Origin: Hymenobacter rigui
GTDB taxonomy: Bacteria > Bacteroidota > Bacteroidia > Cytophagales > Hymenobacteraceae
Direction of reading: 5' to 3'
NCBI RefSeq assembly: GCF_003944715.1
Contig: NZ_RWIT01000002.1
Location: 310,001-374,000 of the forward strand
Length of the DNA stretch: 64,000 nucleotides
In this document: one piece after another, positions 1 to 7,219 of the stretch
How positions within the stretch are numbered: the first letter of the stretch is position 1
Layout: every line of letters starts with the position of its first letter
Notes under the pieces: model-generated
Databases searched by the model: none
Seen by the model: the letters and a program-made list of their open reading frames with translations, nothing else
What the model was told of the DNA's origin: nothing
Made by a program: the position numbers and the translations under genes

Positions 1-77
1 GGTGAGAAAAACAACTTCCTCTCTAACGTTAAATCTAGATAAAAGCTTTAGCAAAAAGCCACGTATATGGCAAAATA

Positions 78-113
78 CGTACTAGCACCTAGCGCTTTAT
101 CCGTGCTAGTACG
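78..113 (-). terminator. Hairpin downstream of the leftmost nuclease gene
   Basis: Perfect 11-bp arms (78-88 and 103-113) with a 14-nt loop lie 60 bases beyond the stop of the minus-strand nuclease gene. On the minus strand the hairpin is followed by TATTTTG, a weak U-rich run. It is probably the terminator of that gene. The rest of bases 1-172 is AT-rich with no gene seen. Confidence 0.5.
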
Positions 114-172
114 CAGAAAAATAGAATTGCCGCTATTTATATTAGCATTTTTGAATGTTAAATTAACCAAGC

Positions 173-1315
173 TTATTGTCGCTTTGAAGGGCTAATGGGT
201 TTGGTGCAGTCTATGACATAAGCTTTGATGTGGTAGTCTGTCGCTGAGTGCCGTTGCAGAGTATTAGCCAGTTCATTAGGTGTAGCATAGCGTGCTGGCA
301 AGGAAATACCATTGGATGACTTATACCATAATACAAGATAGATACCTGCATCGGTTTTTTCGGCCTGCATGTATGTCACTAGCTGTTTACTAATAGCTGT
401 CTCCACATCAGGATGCTGAGCCTTCTTGATTTCCATGCAAACTCGAAGGTCCAAGTATGTAAATGTCATATCTATTGAGCCATCCGCAGCAAATGACTCC
501 CGATGAATAGCGACATTCCTCTGTTTGCAGGCGGGCTCTAGCACAGTACGAATGTAAGGTTGAACCTCTACCTCGCTTTTGTCAACAGTATAGTGAGCAT
601 CCCTCCAAAAGTTCTTGTATCCTGCTTGGTAGCGAATATTATGCTCTAACTCCGTAGTGACGACATTAGAGATGAAGGTTAGTAGATCAACCGTAGTAGC
701 GAAGTAGGGCTGAGGTTCGTCTACGCTGAGAGCCCACTTCTTCTTCTCCAACTTGATGAACTTGGTTAGTTCAGCGTATTGCTCTTTATCATAGTGATCC
801 TCTCGCTGCTTATAGGATAGTAATAATTGCTTTAAGTAGACGACTTTTTGTGCGCTACTTGATAGCGCATCTAATTGTTCTTCGATAGCACTCTTATTAG
901 TGGTAATGACTCCGTGCCTCGCAAGACTGACCAAGTAGCGCAACTCCGCTTTTAACTTTCCTGCCAAGTGCAGTTTTACAAAGTACTCATGTTCACTACC
1001 CGCTACTTTAGCTAGGGTTCTCTCAGTGCTCTGTAACTCTGCTATCGCCAGTTCTAGTCCTTGACTAGTCATAGTATAGATACGGTTCTTCAGGCTGGGA
1101 AGCGTATCTATTTCGAGCAACATTCGCTCCACTGTTGTTCTGTGCATGTGCCACGGCTTATCCTCGAAAACATCCAGAACAGGATCATCCGCAAATAGGG
1201 TATGCTGTGATAACTCATAAGCTTTAGCAAGTGCACTGCGAATTTCCAGAATGGAGCGCGGTCCTGCTGGATCATCCAGCTTTACGGTACCGGCCATATA
1301 ATCAAAATCTACCAT
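173..1315 (-). CDS. PD-(D/E)XK nuclease-like protein, unknown specificity
   Basis: A 380-residue protein with no recognised N-terminal domain; roughly residues 1-230 are helical and charged. The C-terminal third carries a pattern typical of the PD-(D/E)XK fold: GSID, then a beta strand ending in MEIKK, around residues 275-300, where D, E and K would be the metal-binding and catalytic residues. This suggests a DNA endonuclease, possibly a restriction-type or defence nuclease. Composition is clearly more AT-rich than the tail genes further right, which fits horizontally acquired cargo. It is a single-gene unit with its own hairpin downstream. No methylase partner is visible in the window, though one could lie to the left. 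The fold is inferred from the motif; the biological role is unknown. Confidence 0.7.
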   Translation of the reverse strand: MVDFDYMAGTVKLDDPAGPRSILEIRSALAKAYELSQHTLFADDPVLDVFEDKPWHMHRTTVERMLLEIDTLPSLKNRIYTMTSQGLELAIAELQSTERTLAKVAGSEHEYFVKLHLAGKLKAELRYLVSLARHGVITTNKSAIEEQLDALSSSAQKVVYLKQLLLSYKQREDHYDKEQYAELTKFIKLEKKKWALSVDEPQPYFATTVDLLTFISNVVTTELEHNIRYQAGYKNFWRDAHYTVDKSEVEVQPYIRTVLEPACKQRNVAIHRESFAADGSIDMTFTYLDLRVCMEIKKAQHPDVETAISKQLVTYMQAEKTDAGIYLVLWYKSSNGISLPARYATPNELANTLQRHSATDYHIKAYVIDCTKPISPSKRQ

Positions 1316-1352
1316 AGTCTTCTAGATACTGGTTAGTAAGAGCAAGTAACAA

Positions 1353-1382
1353 AAAACCCATTCTGGTTATAGAATGGGTTTT
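1353..1382 (-). terminator. Intrinsic terminator of the ribbon-helix-helix gene
   Basis: Perfect 12-bp stem (AAAACCCATTCT, 1353-1364, with its complement at 1371-1382) and a 6-nt loop. On the minus strand the stem ends in a run of six T. It lies 15 bases beyond the stop of the minus-strand gene at 1397-1576 and separates it from the nuclease gene further left. Confidence 0.85.
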
Positions 1383-1396
1383 GCAATGATTAGCTA

Positions 1397-1576
1397 TTAG
1401 TCCTTGGCAGTAATGCCACACTGCTCAATGATGTACTCACTGATTCCTCTGTTAGCAGCGGCAGCTTTTTCTCCCATCTCTTTCCATTCTGCATCAGTTA
1501 GCGAAATGGTTCTGTTCTTCTTCTGTCGAGAAGGGTCTTTGCGTGGGCGCCCCTGCTTTCTTGGCTGCTCTTCCAT
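1397..1576 (-). CDS. Small ribbon-helix-helix DNA-binding protein (candidate element repressor)
   Basis: A 59-residue basic protein. The N-terminus has an AT-hook-like GRPRKD motif near residues 9-14. It is followed by a short strand (NRTISL), a helix (DAEWKEMGEKAAAA), a turn (NRG) and a second helix (ISEYIIEQC), the order expected of an Arc/MetJ/CopG-type ribbon-helix-helix dimer. The same layout occurs in MobC-like accessory proteins, so a relaxase-accessory role is an alternative. It is transcribed away from the rightward genes, across a 200-bp control region with long inverted and direct repeats. That position suggests an autoregulating repressor. A good TAnnTTTG box ends only 4 bases before the ATG, so the mRNA may be nearly leaderless. 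A terminator follows. Confidence 0.8.
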   Translation of the reverse strand: MEEQPRKQGRPRKDPSRQKKNRTISLTDAEWKEMGEKAAAANRGISEYIIEQCGITAKD

Positions 1577-1580
1577 GATG

Positions 1581-1678
1581 CAAACATATAAATTTTATCA
1601 ATGATAATTGCAAGTGTTAAAAACAATGAAAATACTTTTCAATTGTTTTTAACAATGGAAAAAAACAATGTATATTTG
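1581..1678. promoter_or_regulatory. Divergent control region with operator-like palindrome and AACAATG repeats
   Basis: Minus strand: TATGTTTG (complement of 1581-1588) matches the Bacteroidota -7 box, with TTG at 1611-1613 about 22 bases upstream. Plus strand: TATATTTG at 1671-1678 also matches. Between them GTTAAAAACAA (1616-1626) and TTGTTTTTAAC (1643-1653) form a perfect 11-bp inverted repeat, and the spacer is itself palindromic (TGAAAA/TTTTCA). AACAATG recurs at 1622, 1651 and 1664. This layout is expected of an operator for the adjacent ribbon-helix-helix protein. Confidence 0.6.
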
Positions 1679-1701
1679 ATTGTCAAAGGGCCAGAAACAG
1701 G

Positions 1702-1733
1702 GAGAGGCCAGCGGTTGCACCCGCTGGCCTCTC
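1702..1733 (+). repeat. Perfect 13-bp hairpin in the leader of the rightward genes
   Basis: GAGAGGCCAGCGG (1702-1714) and its exact complement (1721-1733) flank a 6-nt loop. It is GC-rich, lies just after the plus-strand TATATTTG box and before the first likely start codon at 1779, and has no U-run. It could be a leader structure, an attenuator or a protein-binding site. Confidence 0.7.
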
Positions 1734-1778
1734 AGCAACCGAACCAAGGCCCGGTTACTTAATCAACACCCCAAAGGT

Positions 1779-2060
1779 ATGCAAAACGCAACCACCCCCG
1801 CAACTTCAAATGTTGCCCTCTCCCCCGCCGAACGGCTCATTTTATCCACCGTGCGCCGCTCCATTATGGACGTGATGCAGAGAGCAGTGTTTACCCCTGT
1901 CGAGCGCCTACGTGCCAATGACACGGTGTACCAGAGCCAGGATGTAGCCCGCCAATTTGTGTGGCTGCGCAACGTGTGCCGAGTAGCAACAGAGCGCGAC
2001 CGGGCGTTACAGCTGGCCTTCGTGGATGGCTCCACTACCTCACTGGCCGTAGCCGCCTAA
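1779..2060 (+). CDS. Hypothetical 93-residue element protein
   Basis: First open frame of the rightward unit, opposite the ribbon-helix-helix gene. The ATG at 1779 is preferred because a frame extended to 1680 would need a TTG start and would read through the leader hairpin. The product is mostly helical (SPAERLILSTVRRSIMDVM, then QSQDVARQFVWLRNVCRV) with no signal peptide, membrane segment or recognised domain. The stop is 12 bases from the next start, so the genes are probably co-transcribed. Function unknown; position suggests an early or regulatory phage protein. Confidence 0.55.
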   Translation: MQNATTPATSNVALSPAERLILSTVRRSIMDVMQRAVFTPVERLRANDTVYQSQDVARQFVWLRNVCRVATERDRALQLAFVDGSTTSLAVAA

Positions 2061-2072
2061 CCCGCCTACGCG

Positions 2073-2408
2073 ATGAAATTCGGTTACAAGCAGGCCGCCC
2101 GTGAAGCACGGGCGGCCCGCAAAGCCATCGGCAAACAGTACAACGCCGTGCGGGCCATTCTACTAGAAGGGACATTAGAACTCACTGTGCGCAGCGGTGC
2201 GCGCACCGTCGCCCTTTCCCCACAGTTGAAGGAGGTCAGCATCTTTTTAAGCGACGTAGCTGATGAGCTAATGCGTCAGTACCTGGCTTTGAAACAGGAA
2301 GAACAGGAACACCTGGAAGAGCACGCCTATTATAAGGAACTGGATAAACAGTCACTGAAACGGGGCCAGGAAGTAGAGCTGGCAGAAAGGAGGAACAATG
2401 CCTGCTAA
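2073..2408 (+). CDS. Hypothetical 111-residue helical element protein
   Basis: A small, highly charged, probably all-helical soluble protein. The N-terminus is very rich in Arg, Ala and Lys (KQAAREARAARKAIGKQY). Residues from about 65 to 110 look coiled-coil-like, with many Glu and Gln. It overlaps the start of the next gene by 11 bases, indicating translational coupling. No domain recognised. It could be a nucleic-acid-binding accessory protein, but that is only suggested by the basic N-terminus. Confidence 0.6.
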   Translation: MKFGYKQAAREARAARKAIGKQYNAVRAILLEGTLELTVRSGARTVALSPQLKEVSIFLSDVADELMRQYLALKQEEQEHLEEHAYYKELDKQSLKRGQEVELAERRNNAC

Positions 2409-3408
2409 ACTCACCACTGAAGAGTTTATTGCCAAGGCCCACGCTGTACATGGAGAGCGGTATGATTACTCCCAAGTGGAGTACTCAGGCCAATCTCAAC
2501 CAGTTAGCATAGTGTGTCCTCAGCATGGTCTATTCCAACAACGGCCCAGTAATCACTTGACCGGTAAAGGTTGCGCAAAATGTGCAGCCAATCATACAGT
2601 GCCTGTTGATGACTTCCTATGTAAAGTAAGACTCCTACATCACACCTTGTTTATACTTCCTTGCAGTTATCGAAATCTAAAGACTAAAGTTGTATGTGTT
2701 TGTAAAACACATGGAGCTATTAGAAAATGGCCTGCCGAATTACTCGCCGGAAGAGGTTGTAGAAAATGTGCTTGGGATATAACTACTGGTGGCCGGAATA
2801 GAAAAGATAAGTACATAACCAAGTTTCATGCTAGGCACCAGCACGTTTATGATTACAGCTTGATACCTCAAGACTTTACGTCTTTGCAAAAATTGCAGAT
2901 TGTATGCCAGGAACACGGAATATTCCTTCAAACGGCTCCTCATCATGTAAGAGGATTGGGATGCCCTTCTTGTGGAAAGATTAAAAGCATTAGATCTCGT
3001 ATTGAAAGTCAAAACACCGGTGGATGGTCTAGGAGCCAATGGATTGCCAAACAGAACAACAGAAAAGCTACTTTGTATATTATAAAGGCTGAAAACAGGA
3101 ACGAATCATTTTATAAGGTTGGTATAACATTTAATAGCATTGGCAAACGCTTCACTAAGACATCATTCCCTTACCAATTTCGTACTGTGGCGTTGTATAA
3201 GTCTTATGATGCTGGAGAAGTGTATGATTTAGAAAACAAACTACATCAGCACTTAAAACATATTTCATATAACCCTTTGTTATCATTTGGAGGGCAAACT
3301 GAGTGCTTCACAGACATATCGCCAATCATTTCACTTTTGCCCACCGAAACATTCTTCTTGAGTTGGGCGAAAATGGCACTTAGCCTAGGTCATTTATTGG
3401 CAGCGTAA
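2398..3408 (+). CDS. DUF723-repeat / GIY-YIG-like endonuclease
   Basis: A 336-residue protein with three tandem cysteine/histidine modules of the DUF723 type, at about residues 5-60, 68-125 and 138-195. Each runs from an aromatic helix (for example HGERYDYS) through C-x2-HG to a terminal G-x-C-x2-C pair. The C-terminal domain (about 225-300) begins LYIIKAE and continues FYKVGIT, then GKRF, and a conserved E in YDLENKLH, matching divergent GIY-YIG nucleases (T5orf172/MUG113 type). Such proteins are usually selfish or homing-type endonucleases of phages; the zinc modules would bind DNA. G+C falls sharply after about 2590, suggesting acquisition separate from the upstream gene, with which it overlaps by 11 bases. 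A terminator follows. Confidence 0.75.
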   Translation: MPAKLTTEEFIAKAHAVHGERYDYSQVEYSGQSQPVSIVCPQHGLFQQRPSNHLTGKGCAKCAANHTVPVDDFLCKVRLLHHTLFILPCSYRNLKTKVVCVCKTHGAIRKWPAELLAGRGCRKCAWDITTGGRNRKDKYITKFHARHQHVYDYSLIPQDFTSLQKLQIVCQEHGIFLQTAPHHVRGLGCPSCGKIKSIRSRIESQNTGGWSRSQWIAKQNNRKATLYIIKAENRNESFYKVGITFNSIGKRFTKTSFPYQFRTVALYKSYDAGEVYDLENKLHQHLKHISYNPLLSFGGQTECFTDISPIISLLPTETFFLSWAKMALSLGHLLAA

Positions 3409-3412
3409 CAAT

Positions 3413-3447
3413 AAGCCCTACTCTACATAAGAGTGGAGCCTTTTTTT
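3413..3447 (+). terminator. Intrinsic terminator after the GIY-YIG-like gene
   Basis: Imperfect stem (arms 3413-3424 and 3430-3440, with ACTCT/AGAGT as core) followed by seven T. It ends the early unit directly before the first palindromic element. Confidence 0.7.
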
Positions 3448-3462
3448 GTAATACGGTAGTTA

Positions 3463-3487
3463 TATTGTATGCATAAGACATACATAA
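3463..3487 (+). promoter_or_regulatory. Palindromic element A (GTATG-N7-CATAC family)
   Basis: TATTGTATG (3463-3471), a 7-nt spacer, then CATACATAA (3479-3487), ending 2 bases before the ATG at 3490. It has the same half-sites and spacing as the elements at 12724, 13915 and 21262. It is the least symmetrical copy (6-bp perfect core arms). The right half-site ends 6 bases before the start codon. Confidence 0.65.
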
Positions 3488-3489
3488 TC

Positions 3490-4263
3490 ATGCGCACTCT
3501 AGACCTAAACTCCCAGCACCAGCTCCAGTACTATCAATCCATTCTGGAGTTACCCGTCGCTCGGCACTTGGAATACCAGTGCTACGCTGCCCTACAAAAT
3601 GGCGTTGGCTCGACAGAGGAAGATGCCCAACGCCACGAACAGTTAGCGGCCCGGTTTGATACTCGACCTGGCAAGGAACAGCAGCAGTTTCTTTCCCTGA
3701 GCAATGCGCACTACGCCCGTCACTTTGCCGAGGTGTCCTACTCTCCTGAGCGCTTGGCTTTCGCTGTACTGGTAGCTAGTATAGATGGTGTGCCTACCAT
3801 GGATATTTCGGAAGAAGGATTGCAGCGCCTGCTCAACCAGCTTACAGTGTGCGGCCTCACGCCCGAACACATCACCCAGGCCCTAGCGTCCGTGCAGGAA
3901 GCTTTCGGTGACGAGCTGGCCGTACACTTTCCGGCTCGCTTTGACACGGATGCGGATGAAGTCACGCGCGCCTCCCACTTGAAGCGGCGCGTGCTAGCCT
4001 TGTGCGACTACCTGCTCAGTGCCGACCCCACCGCGTTGCAGACGGTGGAGCAGATGGACAATGCCTTGCTGGATATGCTGGAGCCGGCCGTGTTTGAAAC
4101 CGGCGACCCGCAGAATACGCTGGTGCTGCGCCGCCGCGCCTTTGGGCAGCTGTGTAGTGTCCTAGCGGAGAACGGGGTAGCTGCTCCGGAGCAGTTGACC
4201 CTGTTTCAGTTTCAGGCGCGGGTGGAGCATGTCATGGAGAAGCGGAAACGGGAGGTAGGGTAA
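3490..4263 (+). CDS. Possible tail-assembly protein (paralogue of the 12724 gene)
   Basis: A 257-residue acidic, helical, cytoplasmic protein. ATG 3490 is chosen because an upstream in-frame ATG at 3469 lies inside the palindromic element and would add only seven residues. The last about 115 residues share a clear pattern with the protein encoded at 12724-13122: an FP-x-R segment, KRR-x-LA-x-CDYLL, GDP-x-NTL and TLFQFQAR. In siphophages a chaperone-like gene usually precedes the tape measure. Here one paralogue abuts the tape measure and this one sits at the left of the structural region, so a tail-assembly chaperone is a reasonable inference, but no family was recognised directly. It has its own palindromic element and terminator, so it is a single-gene unit. 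Confidence 0.6.
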   Translation: MRTLDLNSQHQLQYYQSILELPVARHLEYQCYAALQNGVGSTEEDAQRHEQLAARFDTRPGKEQQQFLSLSNAHYARHFAEVSYSPERLAFAVLVASIDGVPTMDISEEGLQRLLNQLTVCGLTPEHITQALASVQEAFGDELAVHFPARFDTDADEVTRASHLKRRVLALCDYLLSADPTALQTVEQMDNALLDMLEPAVFETGDPQNTLVLRRRAFGQLCSVLAENGVAAPEQLTLFQFQARVEHVMEKRKREVG

Positions 4264-4266
4264 TAC

Positions 4267-4296
4267 AAAAGCCCTGACCATATGGTCAGGGCTCTT
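4267..4296 (+). terminator. Terminator with GCCCTGACC stem (copy 1)
   Basis: GCCCTGACC (4271-4279) pairs with GGTCAGGGC (4284-4292) over a 4-nt loop, flanked by A on the left and TCTT on the right. It ends the 3490 gene and may also stop the minus-strand gene at 4314. The same 9-bp stem recurs at 8121 and 13872. Confidence 0.8.
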
Positions 4297-4313
4297 GCTT
4301 GGTGCAGATAATC

Positions 4314-4697
4314 CTATTTAGTAGAGTAGACTTTAGAAGCACTGATTTCCACTAGGGTAAGATTATCACCTGTATTATTGATGACAGGCCCTTTTCTACC
4401 CCAATAGAAGCGCTGAGCTGGTTTCTCGTGAATTGTAGTAGGTTTCGCCCCTCTCGGCCCCTCAGCTATCCACAAGACAGCTCGTTCTCCCTTGGCTAGC
4501 TGATAGGTTGGAAAGCGGTATACGTGTCGGCCTTTGTTGGAGAAATCCTCCTCGTCGTCAAACGTGGTATCATAGATCAAGTAGTCACTTAGGTTTACAT
4601 CTCGTACAGCTTGCACAAAGATTTTCTCTACTTTACCCTTCTCATTGTGGGTGGAAGTGATTTTGAGCCCCATATTGGGGGTAATTTGAATTCCCAT
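4314..4697 (-). CDS. Lamin-tail-domain-like small protein
   Basis: A 127-residue protein without a signal peptide. The middle and end follow the pattern of lamin-tail (LTD) immunoglobulin-like folds: a strand with NLSDYLI, then RHVYRFP, LAKGERAVLW, a glycine-rich turn, RFYWGRKGP and NNTGDNLTLVE. LTD domains serve as binding modules, often next to nucleases or on the cell surface. Here the protein is a single intracellular domain in an AT-rich cargo block beside a DUF4062 gene transcribed in the same direction (117 bases between them). It may therefore be an accessory of that gene. The domain call rests on motif order only. Confidence 0.5.
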   Translation of the reverse strand: MGIQITPNMGLKITSTHNEKGKVEKIFVQAVRDVNLSDYLIYDTTFDDEEDFSNKGRHVYRFPTYQLAKGERAVLWIAEGPRGAKPTTIHEKPAQRFYWGRKGPVINNTGDNLTLVEISASKVYSTK

Positions 4698-4813
4698 CGT
4701 AGTAGTAGTGATAGGTAAAAAGAATAATAGCCCACAAACTAGACCAACTGCTAACTGAAGCAGCGCAAAGGTTAACGTAGTTTATAGTTTTGAGGTTACA
4801 TAGTTATATCATG

Positions 4814-5746
4814 CTATTCGAGAGGATAACTTAGATGGACCAATAGGCGTCTGCCTTTTTCCGTCATGTTGAAATAATATGTTCCAGACGGACTTCTGGT
4901 GGCAATTACTAACCCTAGAATTTCAGCATTTCTAAGTAGAACCTCTCTTAAATTACCTACGTCTACTGATGCATGCGGGCTACCCGTAAGCGCTTTCTTT
5001 ATAGCCTCTGGGACCTGGTGGGATCCTATCTGATCCATGAAGTCGTTTCCAAGCGCTTTAAAGAGATCTAAGAATGTGCCTGTGCCAATACCGCTAGGCA
5101 ATTCCAGTTGATATTCCATAGCAGAAAGAACCTTCTCGGTATGTTCAATACTATCGATATCGTTGCCTTTTGCATCGACTTGTAATCTTAGCTCGCTGTT
5201 TTCCCGACTGAGCCTGGACAGCTCTTCTAGAACTAACACATTATTACTGACCGTATCAGCTCGAACCCAACCTACTCGCGGCTTCGTTGTCATCAAAGAG
5301 CTTAAAGACAGCGAAACATGAGCTGCCAAATCCTCTGTTGAAGTCCAATAGTTGACCAAGCGGTTAGTGAATTTGGCTTTAAAGGTATTTAGCTTAGTTG
5401 CCTTCTTGCCTTTCTCCACGAATTCCGCATTCCACTTTACTGACTTATCTATAATGAAAGCCAGGCAGGGTATCCCTTTTCCTAAAGCGTAATTGAATTC
5501 CTTCTCTGTGTAGCTTAGTCCATCATCAGCTTCTGTACCGTAACGGTGGGCCAGTATGAGTAAGTAGTAGTCAGAGTTATCGATGTGCGTTTTGATAATT
5601 TCCCACTGGCTATCGTCTGCAGCATTGAAGAGCTCCATGCCAACAGGGAGATGCCCCATCCTGAGAATTGTGTCAACTACCCTGCGACGCTGATCGGTAA
5701 GATCAATGAATGTCGAGCTAATAAAGACCTGATATTTTTTATCCAT
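4814..5746 (-). CDS. DUF4062 (TIR-like) protein, candidate defence sensor/effector
   Basis: A 310-residue protein starting at the ATG of MDKKYQVFISSTF; a longer frame would add 17 unlikely residues. The N-terminal about 160 residues match DUF4062: VFISSTFIDL, a GMELF strand, a helix with SDYYLLILAHRYG, and LSYTEKEFNYAL. This is a TIR-like alpha/beta fold often found at the N-terminus of STAND-type immune proteins. Residues about 180-215 look coiled-coil-like and the C-terminal about 90 residues resemble a winged-helix domain (NLREVLLRNAEILGLV, then a YYFNMTEKG hairpin). No NTPase domain is present, so this is a minimal form. It is divergent from the nuclease gene at 5852 with 105 bases between starts, suggesting a two-gene module. 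The defence role is inferred. Confidence 0.7.
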   Translation of the reverse strand: MDKKYQVFISSTFIDLTDQRRRVVDTILRMGHLPVGMELFNAADDSQWEIIKTHIDNSDYYLLILAHRYGTEADDGLSYTEKEFNYALGKGIPCLAFIIDKSVKWNAEFVEKGKKATKLNTFKAKFTNRLVNYWTSTEDLAAHVSLSLSSLMTTKPRVGWVRADTVSNNVLVLEELSRLSRENSELRLQVDAKGNDIDSIEHTEKVLSAMEYQLELPSGIGTGTFLDLFKALGNDFMDQIGSHQVPEAIKKALTGSPHASVDVGNLREVLLRNAEILGLVIATRSPSGTYYFNMTEKGRRLLVHLSYPLE

Positions 5747-5851
5747 GATGTGTTTTTGTAGCCTGAGAGCTGGTAAGTAAACCCACTGCAACAGCAATTA
5801 CTTGATTACTGGGCAAAATGCACCTTTATTACGCCATACATATCTATCATA

Positions 5852-7081
5852 ATGGAACGTATCTCACTTTTTCGGCAGAAAAACGCTTCTGAGGTCTTTG
5901 ATAACTACCTTGAAATCATCAAGAAAGAGGTCAGCGAAAAGCCAAATGATTACGTCCTAAATATAGATTATGAAGAATGGTTGCGCTACATAACTGATCG
6001 ATTCGAACAGAAGCCCTTGATCATATATCCAGAAAGGATTACAACGTCTTTTGCAGGCAAAGGGCAACGATCAGTCAGTGGTGTCTGGGGTCCATACGAA
6101 GCGGAAACAACTAGAATAGACATCAGCCTGCCATTTACAGGAACAAGTTACCTCTTCTATCTCCAGCCATCTACCTATACGCTCAATAGCGTAAAGGCAA
6201 CTGTAGAAGCGCGAGGTAACGACAGCGGTATTGTAACGCATACCCTGGAGCTTACTGAACAAAACACAGAAGCGTTCAATGCGTCGAAGCAGTCCTTTCT
6301 TGCCTATGTAGCTGATAACATCCCCTCAATAAATCGTGAAGCTGAAATATTTAATACCAAAATTCGCTACACGTTTTCTACATCGTACGAAGCCAGAAAA
6401 CAGAAAGCTTTAAGTGAAAACACTTTTTTTGAAAGCATTGGCATTCAAATTAACAATGATACAGAATCATTATATCAGTCGATTGCACCAGCAAAGAAAC
6501 GAGTTCCCGAACCCCAGTTAGACGAGGCGGTTCCAAAGAAATACACTCCAAATCCGAGTTTGGATGATGCCTTCTACAAGGATATTATCAACGTTATATA
6601 TACGACGTATAAATCAGTTGAAAAGAAACCATCTGTCTATAAGGTAAAGGATGAGGAAGAGCTGCGGGATTACATCTTGCCCCTCTTGGAAACTCGCTAT
6701 GAAAGCTCAACTGTGACGGGAGAAACCTTTAATAAAGGAGGCAAGACAGACATACTGGTCCGCTACAAGGACAACTCTAATCTATTTGTAGCGGAGTGCA
6801 AATACTGGAAAGGGGAATCTGGCTTTCTAGAGACGATCAATCAATTATTTGATCGTTATCTGACTTGGCGTGACAGCAAAACAGCACTGATCTTCTTTGT
6901 GAAAAACAAAGAATTTTCTAAGGTTTTAACGGCCATCCGTGATGCTGTAAAGAAGCATCCATACTTCGTTAGGGAAAATGGTGGCCGTGGAGAAAGCTCG
7001 TTCTCGTACATCTTCCACTTTCCTACAGACACAGGGAAACTGGTTTATACGGAAGTAATGGCCTTTCACTTTCCTGAATAA
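5852..7081 (+). CDS. PD-(D/E)XK endonuclease-like protein, divergent from the DUF4062 gene
   Basis: A 409-residue protein. The N-terminal about 220 residues are beta-rich with no recognised family. The C-terminal part (about 285-400) carries a restriction-endonuclease-like core: GGKTDILVRY followed by a strand FVAECKYW, giving the D...E-x-K triad, with an ISE-like helix and QLFDRYLTW after it. This is the usual form of Mrr-like and other cargo nucleases. G+C is near 40 percent by eye, far below the 60-70 percent of the tail genes. It shares a 105-bp divergent promoter region with the DUF4062 gene and is closed by a strong bidirectional terminator. Target (foreign DNA or host DNA in abortive infection) cannot be told from sequence. 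Confidence 0.75.
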   Translation: MERISLFRQKNASEVFDNYLEIIKKEVSEKPNDYVLNIDYEEWLRYITDRFEQKPLIIYPERITTSFAGKGQRSVSGVWGPYEAETTRIDISLPFTGTSYLFYLQPSTYTLNSVKATVEARGNDSGIVTHTLELTEQNTEAFNASKQSFLAYVADNIPSINREAEIFNTKIRYTFSTSYEARKQKALSENTFFESIGIQINNDTESLYQSIAPAKKRVPEPQLDEAVPKKYTPNPSLDDAFYKDIINVIYTTYKSVEKKPSVYKVKDEEELRDYILPLLETRYESSTVTGETFNKGGKTDILVRYKDNSNLFVAECKYWKGESGFLETINQLFDRYLTWRDSKTALIFFVKNKEFSKVLTAIRDAVKKHPYFVRENGGRGESSFSYIFHFPTDTGKLVYTEVMAFHFPE

Positions 7082-7160
7082 GTATTTGGGATGCTTCACA
7101 GCTACTGACACCTTTCCTGCGCTGGACTAAAGAAGCTCTTGTGTTGATTATGACATTGAC

Positions 7161-7209
7161 TGCCTGGCAAAAAAGCCCCGACTTAAGATCGGGGCTTTTT
7201 TGCCAGGCA
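7161..7209. terminator. Long bidirectional terminator between nuclease and HEPN genes
   Basis: Perfect 21-bp arms (7161-7181 and 7189-7209) with a 7-nt loop. The inner stem GCCCCGA is flanked by A6 on the left and T6 on the right, then a further TGCCTGGC/GCCAGGCA pairing. It lies between convergent genes and should stop transcription from both sides. Confidence 0.9.
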
Positions 7210-7219
7210 TTGTAGCTAT

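Noticed and set aside
1404..1604. A 66-residue plus-strand open frame
   Set aside because: It is the antisense of the small ribbon-helix-helix gene, whose own frame has clear domain order and a terminator.
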